Shown here: piece after piece, positions 26,580 through 35,225 of the stretch
Layout of the letters: every line of letters begins with the position of its first letter
Numbering within the stretch: position 1 is the stretch's first letter
Assembly (NCBI RefSeq): GCF_006569205.1
Contig: NZ_VIGD01000002.1
Span: 145,637 to 209,636 of the forward strand
From: Ureibacillus terrenus
GTDB lineage: Bacteria; Bacillota; Bacilli; Bacillales_A; Planococcaceae
Length of the DNA stretch: 64,000 bases
Direction of reading: 5' to 3'
Program-made: the position numbers and the translations under genes
The notes under the pieces: model-generated
What the model was told of the DNA's origin: nothing
Databases searched by the model: none
The model's input: only the letters and a program-made list of their open reading frames with translations

Positions 26580-28763
26580 ATGTCAAAAAGTTTAGTGTTA
26601 GCGGAAAAGCCTTCGGTGGCCCGGGATATTGCCCGGGTGCTGAAATGCCATAAAAGCGGAAACGGCTATCTGGAAGGGAATCAATACATCGTCACCTGGG
26701 CGCTCGGCCATTTGGTGACCCTCGCCGATCCGGAGCAATATGATGCGAAATATAGAACATGGAGGCTCGAGGATCTGCCGATGCTGCCGGACCCGATGAA
26801 ACTGACGGTCATCAGGCAGACGGCAAAGCAGTTCAATGCGGTCAAGGCGCAGCTTCACCGGAAAGATGTCCGGGAAATCATCATCGCCACCGATGCCGGA
26901 AGGGAAGGGGAGCTCGTTGCCCGCTGGATCATCGAAAAGGCGAACGTCCGGAAACCGATTAAACGCCTTTGGATTTCATCGGTGACGGACAAAGCCATCA
27001 AAGAAGGATTCAACCATTTAAAACCGGGGAAACTCTATGAAAATCTGTATGCGTCCGCCGTTGCACGTTCGGAGGCGGACTGGTATATCGGGCTGAACGC
27101 GACCCGGGCGCTTACGACCAAATACAATGCCCAATTGAACTGCGGGCGCGTGCAAACGCCGACGCTTGCCATCATCGCCGCCCGGGAAGAAGAAATCAAA
27201 AACTTTGTGCCGAAAGACTATTATGGAATCCAGGCGACAGCAGGCAAAGTGGCGCTCACATGGAGAGATTCCTCCGGCAACACCCGGAGTTTCCATAAAG
27301 AAAAAATCGAATCCATCATCCAAAAAATCAATGGCAAACACGCCATCGTGACGGAAGTGGAGAAAAAGAAGAAAAAATCCTATGCTCCCGGCCTGTACGA
27401 CTTGACGGAATTGCAGCGGGATGCCAATAAGCTGTTCGGCTTCTCCGCGAAGGAAACGTTGAACATCATGCAGCGGCTGTATGAACATTATAAGGTGCTG
27501 ACGTATCCAAGAACCGATTCCCCATACCTTTCATCCGATATCGTTCCAACCATTCCGGAAAGACTGAAAGCTTGCGGCGTCGGCGAATACCGCCAGCTTG
27601 CCGACGATATTTTGAAAAAGCCGATCAAAGCCAACAAATCCTTCGTGGATGATGCGAAAGTCAGCGACCATCATGCCATCATCCCGACGGAGCAGCCGGT
27701 CGACCTTTCCGAATTCACCGACCGGGAACGGAAAATTTACGATCTGGTCATCAAACGTTTCCTGGCCGTGCTGCTTCCGCCTTCGGAATACGAAGAAATG
27801 ACGGTACATGCGAAGATCGGGGATGAAACGTTCATCGCAAAAGGGAAACATATATTGAACCCAGGATGGAAAAAAGTGTTTGCGGCCGATGTTGCGGAAG
27901 AGGATGAAGAAGATGTGCGCGAACAGGTGTTGCCGCCGATTGCCAAAGGGGACAAACTGACGGTTTCGGACATCCAAATGACGCGGGGGCAAACGAAGCC
28001 GCCAGCACGTTTTACGGAAGCGACCCTGCTTTCCGCAATGGAAAATCCGGTGAAATATCTGGGGACGAACGACCGGAAGCTGGCCGAAACATTAAAATCC
28101 ACCGGCGGACTCGGAACGGTGGCGACAAGGGCCGATATTATCGAGAAGCTGTTCAACAGTTTCATGATTGAAAAACGCGGCGGAAAAGAAATTTACTTGA
28201 CCTCAAAAGGGCGCCAACTGCTCGATCTGGTGCCGGAAGACTTGAAATCCCCCGCTTTGACCGCCGAATGGGAAATGAAGCTGGAACAGATCGCGAAGGG
28301 CAAAATGAGAAAAGAAGTGTTCATCAATGAAATGAAGCGGTTTACGAAGGAAATCGTCCGGGAAATCAAGACGAGCGGCAAAACATTCAAGCACGATAAC
28401 CTTTCGACGAAACATTGTCCGGAATGCGGAAAATTGATGCTGGAAGTGAACGGGAAGAAAGGCAAAATGCTCGTCTGCCAGGACCGGGAGTGCGGATACC
28501 GGAAAACCGTTTCCCAATTTACGAATCATCGCTGTCCAAATTGCCATAAGAAGCTGGAATTGTTTGGGGAAGGGGAAGGAAGAATCTTCGTCTGCCCATG
28601 CGGGTTCCGTGAAAAATGGTCCACGTTCCAGGAAAAACTGAAGAAACAGACGAGCGGCAAGGTGGACAAGTGGACGCTGCAAAAATATTTGAAAAAGGAA
28701 AACGAATCCTTTACGAACAACGCCCTTGCGGAAGCGTTGAAGCAATTGAAACTCGACCAATAA
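26580..28763 (+). CDS. topB: DNA topoisomerase III
   Basis: A 727-residue type IA topoisomerase that relaxes and decatenates DNA by passing strands through a single-strand break. The Toprim domain shows LAEKPSVARDIA and IIATDAGREGELVARWI (acidic metal residues); the active-site tyrosine is Y309 in LTYPRTDSPYLS. The C-terminal tail from about residue 612 has cysteine clusters (CPECGKLM, CQDRECGY, CPNCHKKL, CPCG) likely to bind zinc, as in Bacillus TopB. AAAGGATG precedes the ATG. It is a single-gene unit converging on the TRAP transporter operon. Confidence 0.96.
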   Translation: MSKSLVLAEKPSVARDIARVLKCHKSGNGYLEGNQYIVTWALGHLVTLADPEQYDAKYRTWRLEDLPMLPDPMKLTVIRQTAKQFNAVKAQLHRKDVREIIIATDAGREGELVARWIIEKANVRKPIKRLWISSVTDKAIKEGFNHLKPGKLYENLYASAVARSEADWYIGLNATRALTTKYNAQLNCGRVQTPTLAIIAAREEEIKNFVPKDYYGIQATAGKVALTWRDSSGNTRSFHKEKIESIIQKINGKHAIVTEVEKKKKKSYAPGLYDLTELQRDANKLFGFSAKETLNIMQRLYEHYKVLTYPRTDSPYLSSDIVPTIPERLKACGVGEYRQLADDILKKPIKANKSFVDDAKVSDHHAIIPTEQPVDLSEFTDRERKIYDLVIKRFLAVLLPPSEYEEMTVHAKIGDETFIAKGKHILNPGWKKVFAADVAEEDEEDVREQVLPPIAKGDKLTVSDIQMTRGQTKPPARFTEATLLSAMENPVKYLGTNDRKLAETLKSTGGLGTVATRADIIEKLFNSFMIEKRGGKEIYLTSKGRQLLDLVPEDLKSPALTAEWEMKLEQIAKGKMRKEVFINEMKRFTKEIVREIKTSGKTFKHDNLSTKHCPECGKLMLEVNGKKGKMLVCQDRECGYRKTVSQFTNHRCPNCHKKLELFGEGEGRIFVCPCGFREKWSTFQEKLKKQTSGKVDKWTLQKYLKKENESFTNNALAEALKQLKLDQ

Positions 28764-28873
28764 AACGGTTCGGATGCAGGTCGCATTTGCCAAAGGGTGC
28801 CATGGAATGTTGCGGCCGGCTCTGAAAAGTTTGGCATACACTGAACAGCAGATTGGTTGCTGGGATGACGGAA

Positions 28874-28909
28874 AAAAGCGGATGGGAAAAATTATTCCCA
28901 TCCGCTTTT
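28874..28909. terminator. Bidirectional terminator between topB and dctM
   Basis: Fifteen-base arms (28874-28888 and 28895-28909, core GCGGATGGGAA/TTCCCATCCGC) with A and T runs on both flanks. Confidence 0.9.
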
Positions 28910-28917
28910 CCGTTTTT

Positions 28918-30162
28918 TTATTTCGTTGCATATGGCAGCCATAGGGTGAGGGAAGGAATATACGTCAGCATCAGCAATACCACAACGGAAGCGATCAAAA
29001 ACGGCCATAGCGATCTTACCAATTCGCCGATCGGCACCCGTGTAATCGAGGATGCAATGAACAATCCGGAACCGACCGGAGGGGTCAATATCCCGATTGT
29101 CAAGTTGATGCAGATGATGATGCCAAAATGAATCGGATCCACATTATATAATGGTAGCAACGGCATGAAGATCGGAACAAGGATGATCAGCGCGGCAATG
29201 CCGTCCATGAACATGCCCAAAATCAACAGGAAAATGTTCACGAGCAACAGGAAGACAATCGTGCTGTCCGAAATGGAAACCATCCATTGGGCGATTTGCT
29301 GCGGAATCCGTTCGAACGCCAACATCCATCCGAAAATATTGGCCATGGCAATCAAGATCGTAATGACCGCCGTAGTGGAAACGGTGTTGATCAAGATTTT
29401 TGGAATTTGCGACAGTTTCAGCTCACGGTAGAAGAACAGTCCCACCAAAAGCGCGACAAAACTTGCTATCGCCGCGGATTCCGTTGCGGTAAAGGCCCCG
29501 CTCAAAATGCCGACGATGATGATGAGCGGAACAGCCAGGGCAGGGAGCACCCCCAGGAAGGAACGGAACATTTCCCCGGCCGATGCCCGCTTTTCTTTCG
29601 GGAAGCTTTCTTTGAAACCGATGAAAGCGATGATGATCATAAAGCCCAGCCCCAATAAAATGCCGGGGATGACGCCTGCTTTGAACATGTCGGCAATGGA
29701 AGCGCCGGAACTCACACCATAAATGATGAACAGCATGCTCGGCGGGATGATGGGGCCAAGCAATCCTGCCGCCGCTGTCGTCGTGGTGCTGAAAGATTTG
29801 CTGTAGCCCGATTTTTCCATTTCCGGCACCATGGTGCGGCTCATCATGGCAATTTGGGCCGTGGCGGATCCGATGATGGCCGCGAGCATCATGTTGGCCG
29901 CGACGTTAACGTAGGCGAGCCCGCCGCGGAAATGTCCGATGAATTTTTTCGCAAAATCCACAAGCCGTTTTGTAATGCCCCCGAAGTTCATCAATTCCCC
30001 GGCAAGCATGAAGAGGGGAATGGCGAGCAGTCCGTAGTTTTCCATCCCGGAATAAAGCCGTTGAGGGACGGTGACGAGAAGCGTCAAATTACCCGTGGCA
30101 AAAATGTAGACGACCGTTGTGATGCCAAGCACATAGGCAATAGGGACGCCCAGAAGCAGCAA
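28918..30162 (-). CDS. dctM: TRAP transporter large membrane subunit (DctM type)
   Basis: A membrane protein of about 414 residues, the ion-coupled translocation subunit of a tripartite ATP-independent periplasmic transporter. It has the family blocks AIPLFMLAGELMNFGGITKRL, GSATAQIAMMSRTMVPEMEKSGYSKSFS, GLLGPIIPPSMLFIIYG and the C-terminal TPPVGSGLFIASSI. The N-terminus is unclear: the frame runs 11 codons further upstream (to a TGA at 30198-30196) without ATG, GTG or TTG, encoding hydrophobic residues typical of DctM starts. The TTG at 30162 has no ribosome site, so a rare ATC start near 30186-30189 behind GGGGGTG is possible. Third gene of dctPQM. Confidence 0.92.
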   Translation of the reverse strand: MLLLGVPIAYVLGITTVVYIFATGNLTLLVTVPQRLYSGMENYGLLAIPLFMLAGELMNFGGITKRLVDFAKKFIGHFRGGLAYVNVAANMMLAAIIGSATAQIAMMSRTMVPEMEKSGYSKSFSTTTTAAAGLLGPIIPPSMLFIIYGVSSGASIADMFKAGVIPGILLGLGFMIIIAFIGFKESFPKEKRASAGEMFRSFLGVLPALAVPLIIIVGILSGAFTATESAAIASFVALLVGLFFYRELKLSQIPKILINTVSTTAVITILIAMANIFGWMLAFERIPQQIAQWMVSISDSTIVFLLLVNIFLLILGMFMDGIAALIILVPIFMPLLPLYNVDPIHFGIIICINLTIGILTPPVGSGLFIASSITRVPIGELVRSLWPFLIASVVVLLMLTYIPSLTLWLPYATK

Positions 30163-30176
30163 TACGGCAAAAGCGA

Positions 30177-30689
30177 TTATCGCGATGATTGGAAGTCACC
30201 CCCGTCTTTTTCGGATTGCCGGAAGGACTGGATTGTGTTATTGATGACATGAACCGTCGCGAAGGCGAATGAAACCGGGATGCTTAAATAAAAGTAGATT
30301 TTCGGCCAGTTCAATGCCGTTGATTTTTGGACGAAAATATTCGGCTTCATGATCCAATCCGACGCCAAATAAAGGACATAAGCGACAAAGATGAGCAGAA
30401 TAAGGTTGCTGATGGCATGGATATATTTTTTATATTTGTCCGGAACCGCATCGACCAAAATGGTGATGGCAGGGGATGCTTTTTCCTTCAGCACCATGCT
30501 TCCGCCGATAAACGTAATCCAAATCAGGCAGAAGATGGCCAACTCGTCCGACCATAGCAAAGGATTTTTGAACACATAACGGAAGAAGAAACCGCCCACC
30601 ATTGACACCATCAATGTCAATGCAAGGATCAATGCCAGCACCTTCTCGATGGAATAGACAACATCGCTGATTTTGCTTAATACTCTCAA
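30177..30689 (-). CDS. dctQ: TRAP transporter small membrane subunit (DctQ type)
   Basis: A 170-residue four-helix membrane protein of the DctQ family. The conserved middle reads FFFRYVFKNPLLWSDELAIFCLIWITFIGGSMVLKEK, with the W-S-D-E motif diagnostic of the family. It partners DctM to form the membrane unit. The TTG start at 30689 lies seven bases after AAGGTG; the in-frame ATG 33 bases upstream has no ribosome site. It probably overlaps the true start of dctM. The gap to dctP is about 109 bases. Confidence 0.9.
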   Translation of the reverse strand: MRVLSKISDVVYSIEKVLALILALTLMVSMVGGFFFRYVFKNPLLWSDELAIFCLIWITFIGGSMVLKEKASPAITILVDAVPDKYKKYIHAISNLILLIFVAYVLYLASDWIMKPNIFVQKSTALNWPKIYFYLSIPVSFAFATVHVINNTIQSFRQSEKDGGDFQSSR

Positions 30690-30798
30690 ATGAAAACACC
30701 TTCTATCTATGAAAAGATTCATTGGGACATTAAAGGAAAAGGGGACTTGCCACTTATTTTGTCACGGATAAGTCAGAAAGTCACCAAACATCAAAAGC

Positions 30799-31827
30799 TT
30801 ACTTGCCGCCCTCGGCTTCTTCGATAAAGGCTTTGATAATATCCGATTTTTTGGAAAATTCATTGCGGACTTCATTTGTCACTGTTTGGAATTTGGAAGG
30901 ATCGATTTCTTCCAATACTTCAATGCCCGCATCTTTCAATGCCTGCAAATTGGATTCTTCGCGTCTAATGGCTTCCTGCACTCCCCAGTCCACCGCATTT
31001 TTCATCGCCGTGCGGATGATTTCCTGATCTTCAGGAGTTAATGAATCATAAACCGCTTTGCTCATGACAATCACGGTAGGGAAGGTCATTTGGTTCGTCA
31101 GCGTCAAATACTTTGCAACTTCATAATATTTCTCAGTGACCAAAGCATCCAAATCGATATCGATGCCGTCGATGACACCTGTCTGAAGCGATGTGTACAC
31201 TTCATTCAGCGGCATGGCTGTCGGGCCGGCTCCGACTTTTTCCCAGTAGGATTGCATTGCCGGGCTTCCGATGATCCGGATTTTTTTGCCTTTCAAATCT
31301 TTCGGAGATTCCGCAAAGCCGTCTTTCATGAGAACGTGGCGGTTTCCGGCAAACATGAAATCAAGGCCCACCAAACCTTGCGAACTTAACTCTTCCAGCA
31401 TTTGCTTCGCAGGTTCGGATTCCCGCATCTTCACGGCTTCCTCCAGGCTTCCGAACAGATAAGGCATAAACCATGCATTCAATGAATCTTGGCGTGTACT
31501 CATATAAGCGTTTGTCATAAAACCGAAATCAATGGCGCCTGTTTCCAGCTGCTGCACCATATCCGCTTCCGTCCCCAATGTGGAGGCAGGGTGGATTTCA
31601 ATATCAAAACGTCCGTCGGAAAGTTTTCTCAGTTCTTCCCCGAATTTTTGGGCCGTCACGTTCCAAACATGGTTTTCTTGTACCACGTGGGCAATTTTGA
31701 ATACGCGTGTTTCTCCCTCGGCGCTTGCATTGTTGCCGGATGTGGAAGATTCATCTCTTCCGCATGCTGCCAAAGCAAGAGCCAAAATCCCCATGATGAA
31801 AGAATATAATAGCTTTTTAAAATGCAT
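30799..31827 (-). CDS. dctP: TRAP transporter substrate-binding lipoprotein (DctP type)
   Basis: A 342-residue extracytoplasmic binding protein with a lipobox (LAAC, C20), as expected in a Gram-positive. Family blocks include FKIAHVVQENHVWNVTAQKF, IEIHPASTLGTEADMVQQLE, the helix-strand DLKGKKIRIIGSPAMQSYWE, and MPLNEVYTSLQTGVIDGID. The conserved arginine in KIRI(I) normally pairs with a carboxylate ligand, so the substrate should be an organic acid. Because its promoter carries the same palindrome as the gentisate genes, a hydroxybenzoate-type acid is my best guess. AAGGGGGATC sets the ATG at 31827. First gene of dctPQM. Confidence 0.93.
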   Translation of the reverse strand: MHFKKLLYSFIMGILALALAACGRDESSTSGNNASAEGETRVFKIAHVVQENHVWNVTAQKFGEELRKLSDGRFDIEIHPASTLGTEADMVQQLETGAIDFGFMTNAYMSTRQDSLNAWFMPYLFGSLEEAVKMRESEPAKQMLEELSSQGLVGLDFMFAGNRHVLMKDGFAESPKDLKGKKIRIIGSPAMQSYWEKVGAGPTAMPLNEVYTSLQTGVIDGIDIDLDALVTEKYYEVAKYLTLTNQMTFPTVIVMSKAVYDSLTPEDQEIIRTAMKNAVDWGVQEAIRREESNLQALKDAGIEVLEEIDPSKFQTVTNEVRNEFSKKSDIIKAFIEEAEGGK

Positions 31828-32014
31828 AATGATCCCCCTTGTTTGAATAAAAGTATTTATATGAAGACTATTTGTAATAAACAAACAGGCAATATTACAA
31901 GATAGTCTTTTGTCGATAAATTCCGACATTTGCAGCGGAAAATAGAAAGTTTTCAGTAAATTCATTGATATACTTTGAATAATTCTGTTTAAACCCATTA
32001 TGTATTTCATCAAT

Positions 32015-32061
32015 AGTGAACTCGTTACACTAATAATATAAATTCGTCAAAATAGTGTCAA
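32015..32061 (-). promoter_or_regulatory. dctPQM promoter with IclR-type operator
   Basis: On the minus strand TTGACA (32061-32056) and TATTAT (32038-32033) are 17 bases apart. The 17-base element AGTGAACTCGTTACACT (32015-32031, plus-strand reading) starts one base beyond the -10, matching five of seven arm pairs and the consensus shared with the gentisate promoters. The leader from the promoter to the start codon is about 190 bases and AT-rich, with nothing else I can assign. Confidence 0.7.
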
Positions 32062-32117
32062 TATTTTTTCACACTTTGAAACTAGAAAAATAGTGCATTT
32101 ATTAGAAAATAATCGAT

Positions 32118-32153
32118 TAAAAAAGCAGAATCCCGTTTGGGGATTCTGCTTTT
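32118..32153. terminator. Terminator after the gentisate dioxygenase gene
   Basis: Arms AAAAGCAGAATCCC (32121-32134) and GGGATTCTGCTTTT (32140-32153) with a five-base loop. On the minus strand a run of T follows, ending the hydrolase-dioxygenase operon ten bases after its stop. Confidence 0.9.
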
Positions 32154-32162
32154 CTTTGGCCC

Positions 32163-33296
32163 TTATCTGAAGGCTGCCTTAAATTCTCCCGTGATTTCTT
32201 GGAATCCATTATTCGTTTCATATTTTTGCTCTACTTCCAGATCGAAGCGTTCCATGATTGGCAGGTCGTTCACGGAGAACAGGTAGGAGTCTTCGGATGC
32301 AACGTGTTCATACCAAGCCCAGTTCGGCACGACGAAGTAGTCGCCTTGCTTCCAGTCGAACCGCACGCCGTTGATGACGGAATAGCCGGAGCCCTTGTGC
32401 ACGTTGTAAACCGTCGAGTGCGTATGGCGCAACGCTTTTGTATGGAATCCTTTCGGCAAGAATTGCATGCGGGTGCCCAAAGTAGGGTTGGCTGATTTTC
32501 CTGTGGACGGATTGAAGTATTCAACGGCATAACCGTGATGCGGATCCGGGTCGAATTCCATTAATCCTTTAATGGCATCGACTGTCCGCTGCCATTTGAA
32601 GTTTGCGAGCGGCGCTATCGTATACTTGCTGTCGCCGACAGGGCGGACGATGCCTCCCTGGTAGCGTTTTTCGCTGAAGTTGTCCGGAACTTCCGGCCGT
32701 TGCAATCCGTCTTCCGTATCTTCATATGGGTCAAAGAATGTGCCCCCGATGGCGAATACAGTCGGAATGTCCAAAGCGTCCATCCAAAGCATCGGTTCGG
32801 TGCCGACGTGTTCATGGCCATGCCATAAACCTTTCGGAGTGATGAGGAAATCTCCTTCTTCCATGAACACCCGCTGCCCCTGGACGATCGTGTAGGCGCC
32901 GGAACCTTTGGAAATGAAGCGCATGGCGTTTTGAGAGTGGCGATGGGACGGCGCTTTTTCGCCAGGCAGCAAACTTTGGACGGCAACATAGATTGTTTGG
33001 GTTGTCGATGCCCATCCCCAAGGTTTGCGGTACGTTAATCCCGGGTTTTGGAAATAGATGGCACGGCGCTCGCCGCCGCGTTCAGGCGTGAAGATTTGGG
33101 TCGCTTCCGCCATTTTCTTTTCGATCAATTCGCTGCTCCAAAGATAGGCTTCCGCCTGTGGAGTCGGCGTGCGGTGCATAATTTCAGGAATGGCTTCCCA
33201 AAGCGGTCCAAGGTGATACTGCTGAATGTCCCTCGTGAAGTCGGTTACAATGGAGCTTTTCATAAATTCTTTCATTTCTTGGCTTACTTCTCCCAT
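32163..33296 (-). CDS. Gentisate 1,2-dioxygenase
   Basis: A 377-residue double-cupin iron enzyme that opens the ring of gentisate (2,5-dihydroxybenzoate) to maleylpyruvate. The iron ligands fit H118 and H120 in PSHRHSQNAMRF, and H159 in GLWHGHEHVG. A second cupin half carries LRHTHSTVYNVHKGSGYSVI. Length and motifs are those of the family, with salicylate or 1-hydroxy-2-naphthoate dioxygenases as relatives. ATG 33296 is chosen because AAAGGGG is then well spaced; an ATG six bases upstream touches it. It is the second gene of an operon with the FAH hydrolase and ends at a terminator. Confidence 0.93.
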   Translation of the reverse strand: MGEVSQEMKEFMKSSIVTDFTRDIQQYHLGPLWEAIPEIMHRTPTPQAEAYLWSSELIEKKMAEATQIFTPERGGERRAIYFQNPGLTYRKPWGWASTTQTIYVAVQSLLPGEKAPSHRHSQNAMRFISKGSGAYTIVQGQRVFMEEGDFLITPKGLWHGHEHVGTEPMLWMDALDIPTVFAIGGTFFDPYEDTEDGLQRPEVPDNFSEKRYQGGIVRPVGDSKYTIAPLANFKWQRTVDAIKGLMEFDPDPHHGYAVEYFNPSTGKSANPTLGTRMQFLPKGFHTKALRHTHSTVYNVHKGSGYSVINGVRFDWKQGDYFVVPNWAWYEHVASEDSYLFSVNDLPIMERFDLEVEQKYETNNGFQEITGEFKAAFR

Positions 33297-33345
33297 AATC
33301 ATTCCCCTTTGCTCATTTATTTTTTGTAGAAGGGGCGGTTAAGCG

Positions 33346-33374
33346 CCGGCGCAAACTTGCTCATCATGCGCCGG
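33346..33374 (-). other. Intercistronic hairpin between hydrolase and dioxygenase genes
   Basis: Perfect eight-base GC-rich arms CCGGCGCA (33346-33353) and TGCGCCGG (33367-33374) with a 13-base loop and no T-run. In the 129-base gap it may adjust mRNA stability or expression between the two genes. Confidence 0.5.
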
Positions 33375-33425
33375 TCCTGGCCCCGTGTATTTATTTTGTA
33401 AAAGGGAACAGCTTAGCGCTGCCCG

Positions 33426-34376
33426 CTAAACATTGGCAGGTTGTTTGACGGCTTTCACTTTGTTTTCGAGAACGCCGATCTTCTCGATTTCGATTGTGAC
33501 AACATCGCCGTCTTTCAAGAATTGCTGAGGGTTCATGGCAAAACCGACACCGCCTGGAGTGCCTGTCAATACAAGATCGCCCGGTTCCAGTGTCATTAAG
33601 CCGGACAGGAAGGAAACAAGTTTTGGAACGGTAAATACGAAGTCGTCGGTATTCGTGGATTGCCGCACTTCGCCGTTTACTTTCAACACCATATCGAGCC
33701 CTGCCGGATCGCCGATTTCATCTGCCGTGACGAGGTGAGGCCCCAAAGGGAGGGAACCGTCCACCGTTTTGCCTTGCAGCCATTGGAGGGTGCGCCGCTG
33801 AATGTCGCGGTACGTCACGTCGTTGGCAATCGTATAACCGGCCACATAATCGAGGGCCTCTTCTTCGGAAACGTTGCGGGCCTGTTTGCCGACAACAAAA
33901 GCAAATTCCATCTCATAATCCAGCTGTTCTGAAATAGGGAAGTGCGGAATATCGTCTTCCGGGCCGATGATGGTGTTGGCAAACTTTGCAAAGATGACCG
34001 GATGGGTCGGGATTTCACGTCCCATTTCCTGGATATGTTTCCGGAAGTTGTGGCCGACGCAAATAATTTTTCCAGGTTTTTGGACAGGCGCTTCAATTTT
34101 TACTTCGCTGCGGTTGTAAATCACTTTTTTATCAAATCGATCAGGGTTTTCTAGGATGAAATCGATGGCGCCTTGGGCAAGTGCCAGCGATTCTTTCCCT
34201 CCCTGGAATAATTCATCGGTGATGGCCGGTACAAATGCGTGGGCGATTTCTTTGTACCGATATTTGCCCAGTGCCTGTAATTGCGCTTGATAAGCATAGT
34301 TCAGGTCGATTACTTGATCGTTCACAATTGCTCCGGCACGGGTGTGTCCACCTGCTGTATAGTTGACTAATTTCAT
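33426..34376 (-). CDS. Fumarylacetoacetate hydrolase-family protein, probable fumarylpyruvate hydrolase
   Basis: A 316-residue enzyme with the FAH C-terminal fold. The catalytic block KIICVGHNFRKHIQEMG is followed by the metal ligands in LDYEMEFAFVVGK and an aspartate in YTIANDVTYRDIQ, then the terminal LVLTGTPGGVGFA. Relatives cleave carbon-carbon bonds of acylpyruvates, 2-hydroxyhepta-dienedioates or maleyl/fumarylpyruvate. Being first in an operon with gentisate dioxygenase, it most likely splits fumarylpyruvate to fumarate and pyruvate. Direct maleylpyruvate hydrolysis is an alternative that would make an isomerase unnecessary. An AGGAGG site precedes the ATG, and the promoter carries the cluster's palindrome. 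Confidence 0.88.
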   Translation of the reverse strand: MKLVNYTAGGHTRAGAIVNDQVIDLNYAYQAQLQALGKYRYKEIAHAFVPAITDELFQGGKESLALAQGAIDFILENPDRFDKKVIYNRSEVKIEAPVQKPGKIICVGHNFRKHIQEMGREIPTHPVIFAKFANTIIGPEDDIPHFPISEQLDYEMEFAFVVGKQARNVSEEEALDYVAGYTIANDVTYRDIQRRTLQWLQGKTVDGSLPLGPHLVTADEIGDPAGLDMVLKVNGEVRQSTNTDDFVFTVPKLVSFLSGLMTLEPGDLVLTGTPGGVGFAMNPQQFLKDGDVVTIEIEKIGVLENKVKAVKQPANV

Positions 34377-34402
34377 TCATTGACCTCCTATATTATAATT
34401 TT

Positions 34403-34460
34403 AGTGAATTTTGTTCGCTATTTATATAAAAATATTAATCTCGCGTTTCAATGTTGTCAA
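34403..34460 (-). promoter_or_regulatory. Promoter of the gentisate operon with IclR-type operator
   Basis: On the minus strand TTGACA (34460-34455) and TAATAT (34437-34432) are 17 bases apart. Twelve bases beyond the -10 lies AGTGAATTTTGTTCGCT (34403-34419 in plus reading), a 17-base near-palindrome (AGTGAAT/GTTCGCT arms) shared with the other promoters of the island. It would cover roughly +6 to +22 of the transcript. Confidence 0.72.
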
Positions 34461-34573
34461 TATTTTTTGTTTTCAGAAATATTTTTCTGCTTGCCTCCAA
34501 AATCTGGGTGATTTATGAGCAGAATGGGATGTATCACTGCAAAAATAGAAGCGTTATGTGTATAAGCAGGAAT

Positions 34574-35077
34574 TGCAAGTGCCCAAGAGGATGGAGCAAG
34601 CGCCCAAGCGGGGAGTGTAAATGCCCGAGTGGGGAGTGCAAGTGCCCGAGTGGAAGGGGCAAGCGCCCAAGCGGGGAGTGCAAGCGCCCGAGCGGATGGG
34701 GTGAGCGCCCGAGCGGGGAGTGCAAGTGCCCGAGCGGGGAGTGCAAGCGCCCAAGCGGGGAGTGCAAGCGCCCAAGCGGGGAGTGCAAGTGCCCGAGTGG
34801 ATGGGGTGAGCGCCCGAGCGGGGAGTGCAAGCGCCCAAGCGGGGAGTGCAAGTGCCCGAGTGGATGGGGTGAGCGCCCGAGCGGGGAGTGCAAGCGCCCG
34901 AGTGGATGGGGTGAGCGCCCGAGCGGGGAGTGCAAGTGCCCGAGTGGGGAGTGTAAGTGCTCGAGCAGGGAGTGCAAGCGCCCGAGCGGGGAGTGCAAGT
35001 GCCCGAGCGGGAAGTGTAAATGCCCGAGTGGAAGGGGCAAGCGCCCGAGTGGGGAGTGTATTTGCTCAAGAAGATGG
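34574..35077. repeat. Tandem array of 24 units of exactly 21 bp
   Basis: Twenty-four head-to-tail units with no insertion or deletion. The consensus unit is TGCAAGCGCCCGAGCGGGGA plus a final G. Variants fall at fixed positions: C/T at bases 3, 7 and 15, A/G at 12, and GAG, TGG or AGG as the last three bases. Three decayed units with the same 21-base phase follow to about 35140. The unit is a multiple of three and lacks stops, so four frames are open. In the plus frame starting near 34451 it would encode C-K-[CR]-P-S-G-[EWR] repeats, where most variation is silent, but one minus-strand frame shares the same wobble positions, so coding is not proven. No ribosome site or signal convinces me of a gene. 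Confidence 0.9.
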
Positions 35078-35168
35078 ATTATGTGCCAAGCATGAAGTAT
35101 ATCCGACCAAGAGGAGCTCCATCTGCCCAAGCGGAATCCCCAAGTAGACCGGTTCGTCCATCATCAAC

Positions 35169-35199
35169 AAAAAAGGAGCGGATGGCTTATGTCCGCTCC
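35169..35199 (-). terminator. Terminator of the first iclR gene
   Basis: On the minus strand GGAGCGGA (35199-35192) pairs with TCCGCTCC (35182-35175), then six T residues. It separates iclR from the 21-bp array. Confidence 0.88.
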
Positions 35200-35225
35200 C
35201 TTGATCTATTGGGTTTTTGATAGTT

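Noticed and set aside
28764..28873. Small gene between topB and the TRAP operon
   Set aside because: Only short open frames without ribosome sites; the region is a spacer ending in a bidirectional terminator.
34574..35077. Possible CRISPR array
   Set aside because: Units are directly adjacent 21-mers with no unique spacers, and no cas gene is in the window.
34451..35130. Cysteine-, proline- and serine-rich repeat protein on the plus strand, or a leucine/histidine-rich one on the minus strand
   Set aside because: Several frames are open only because the repeat lacks stops. No convincing ribosome site or start supports any of them, so I reported the DNA repeat and not a gene.
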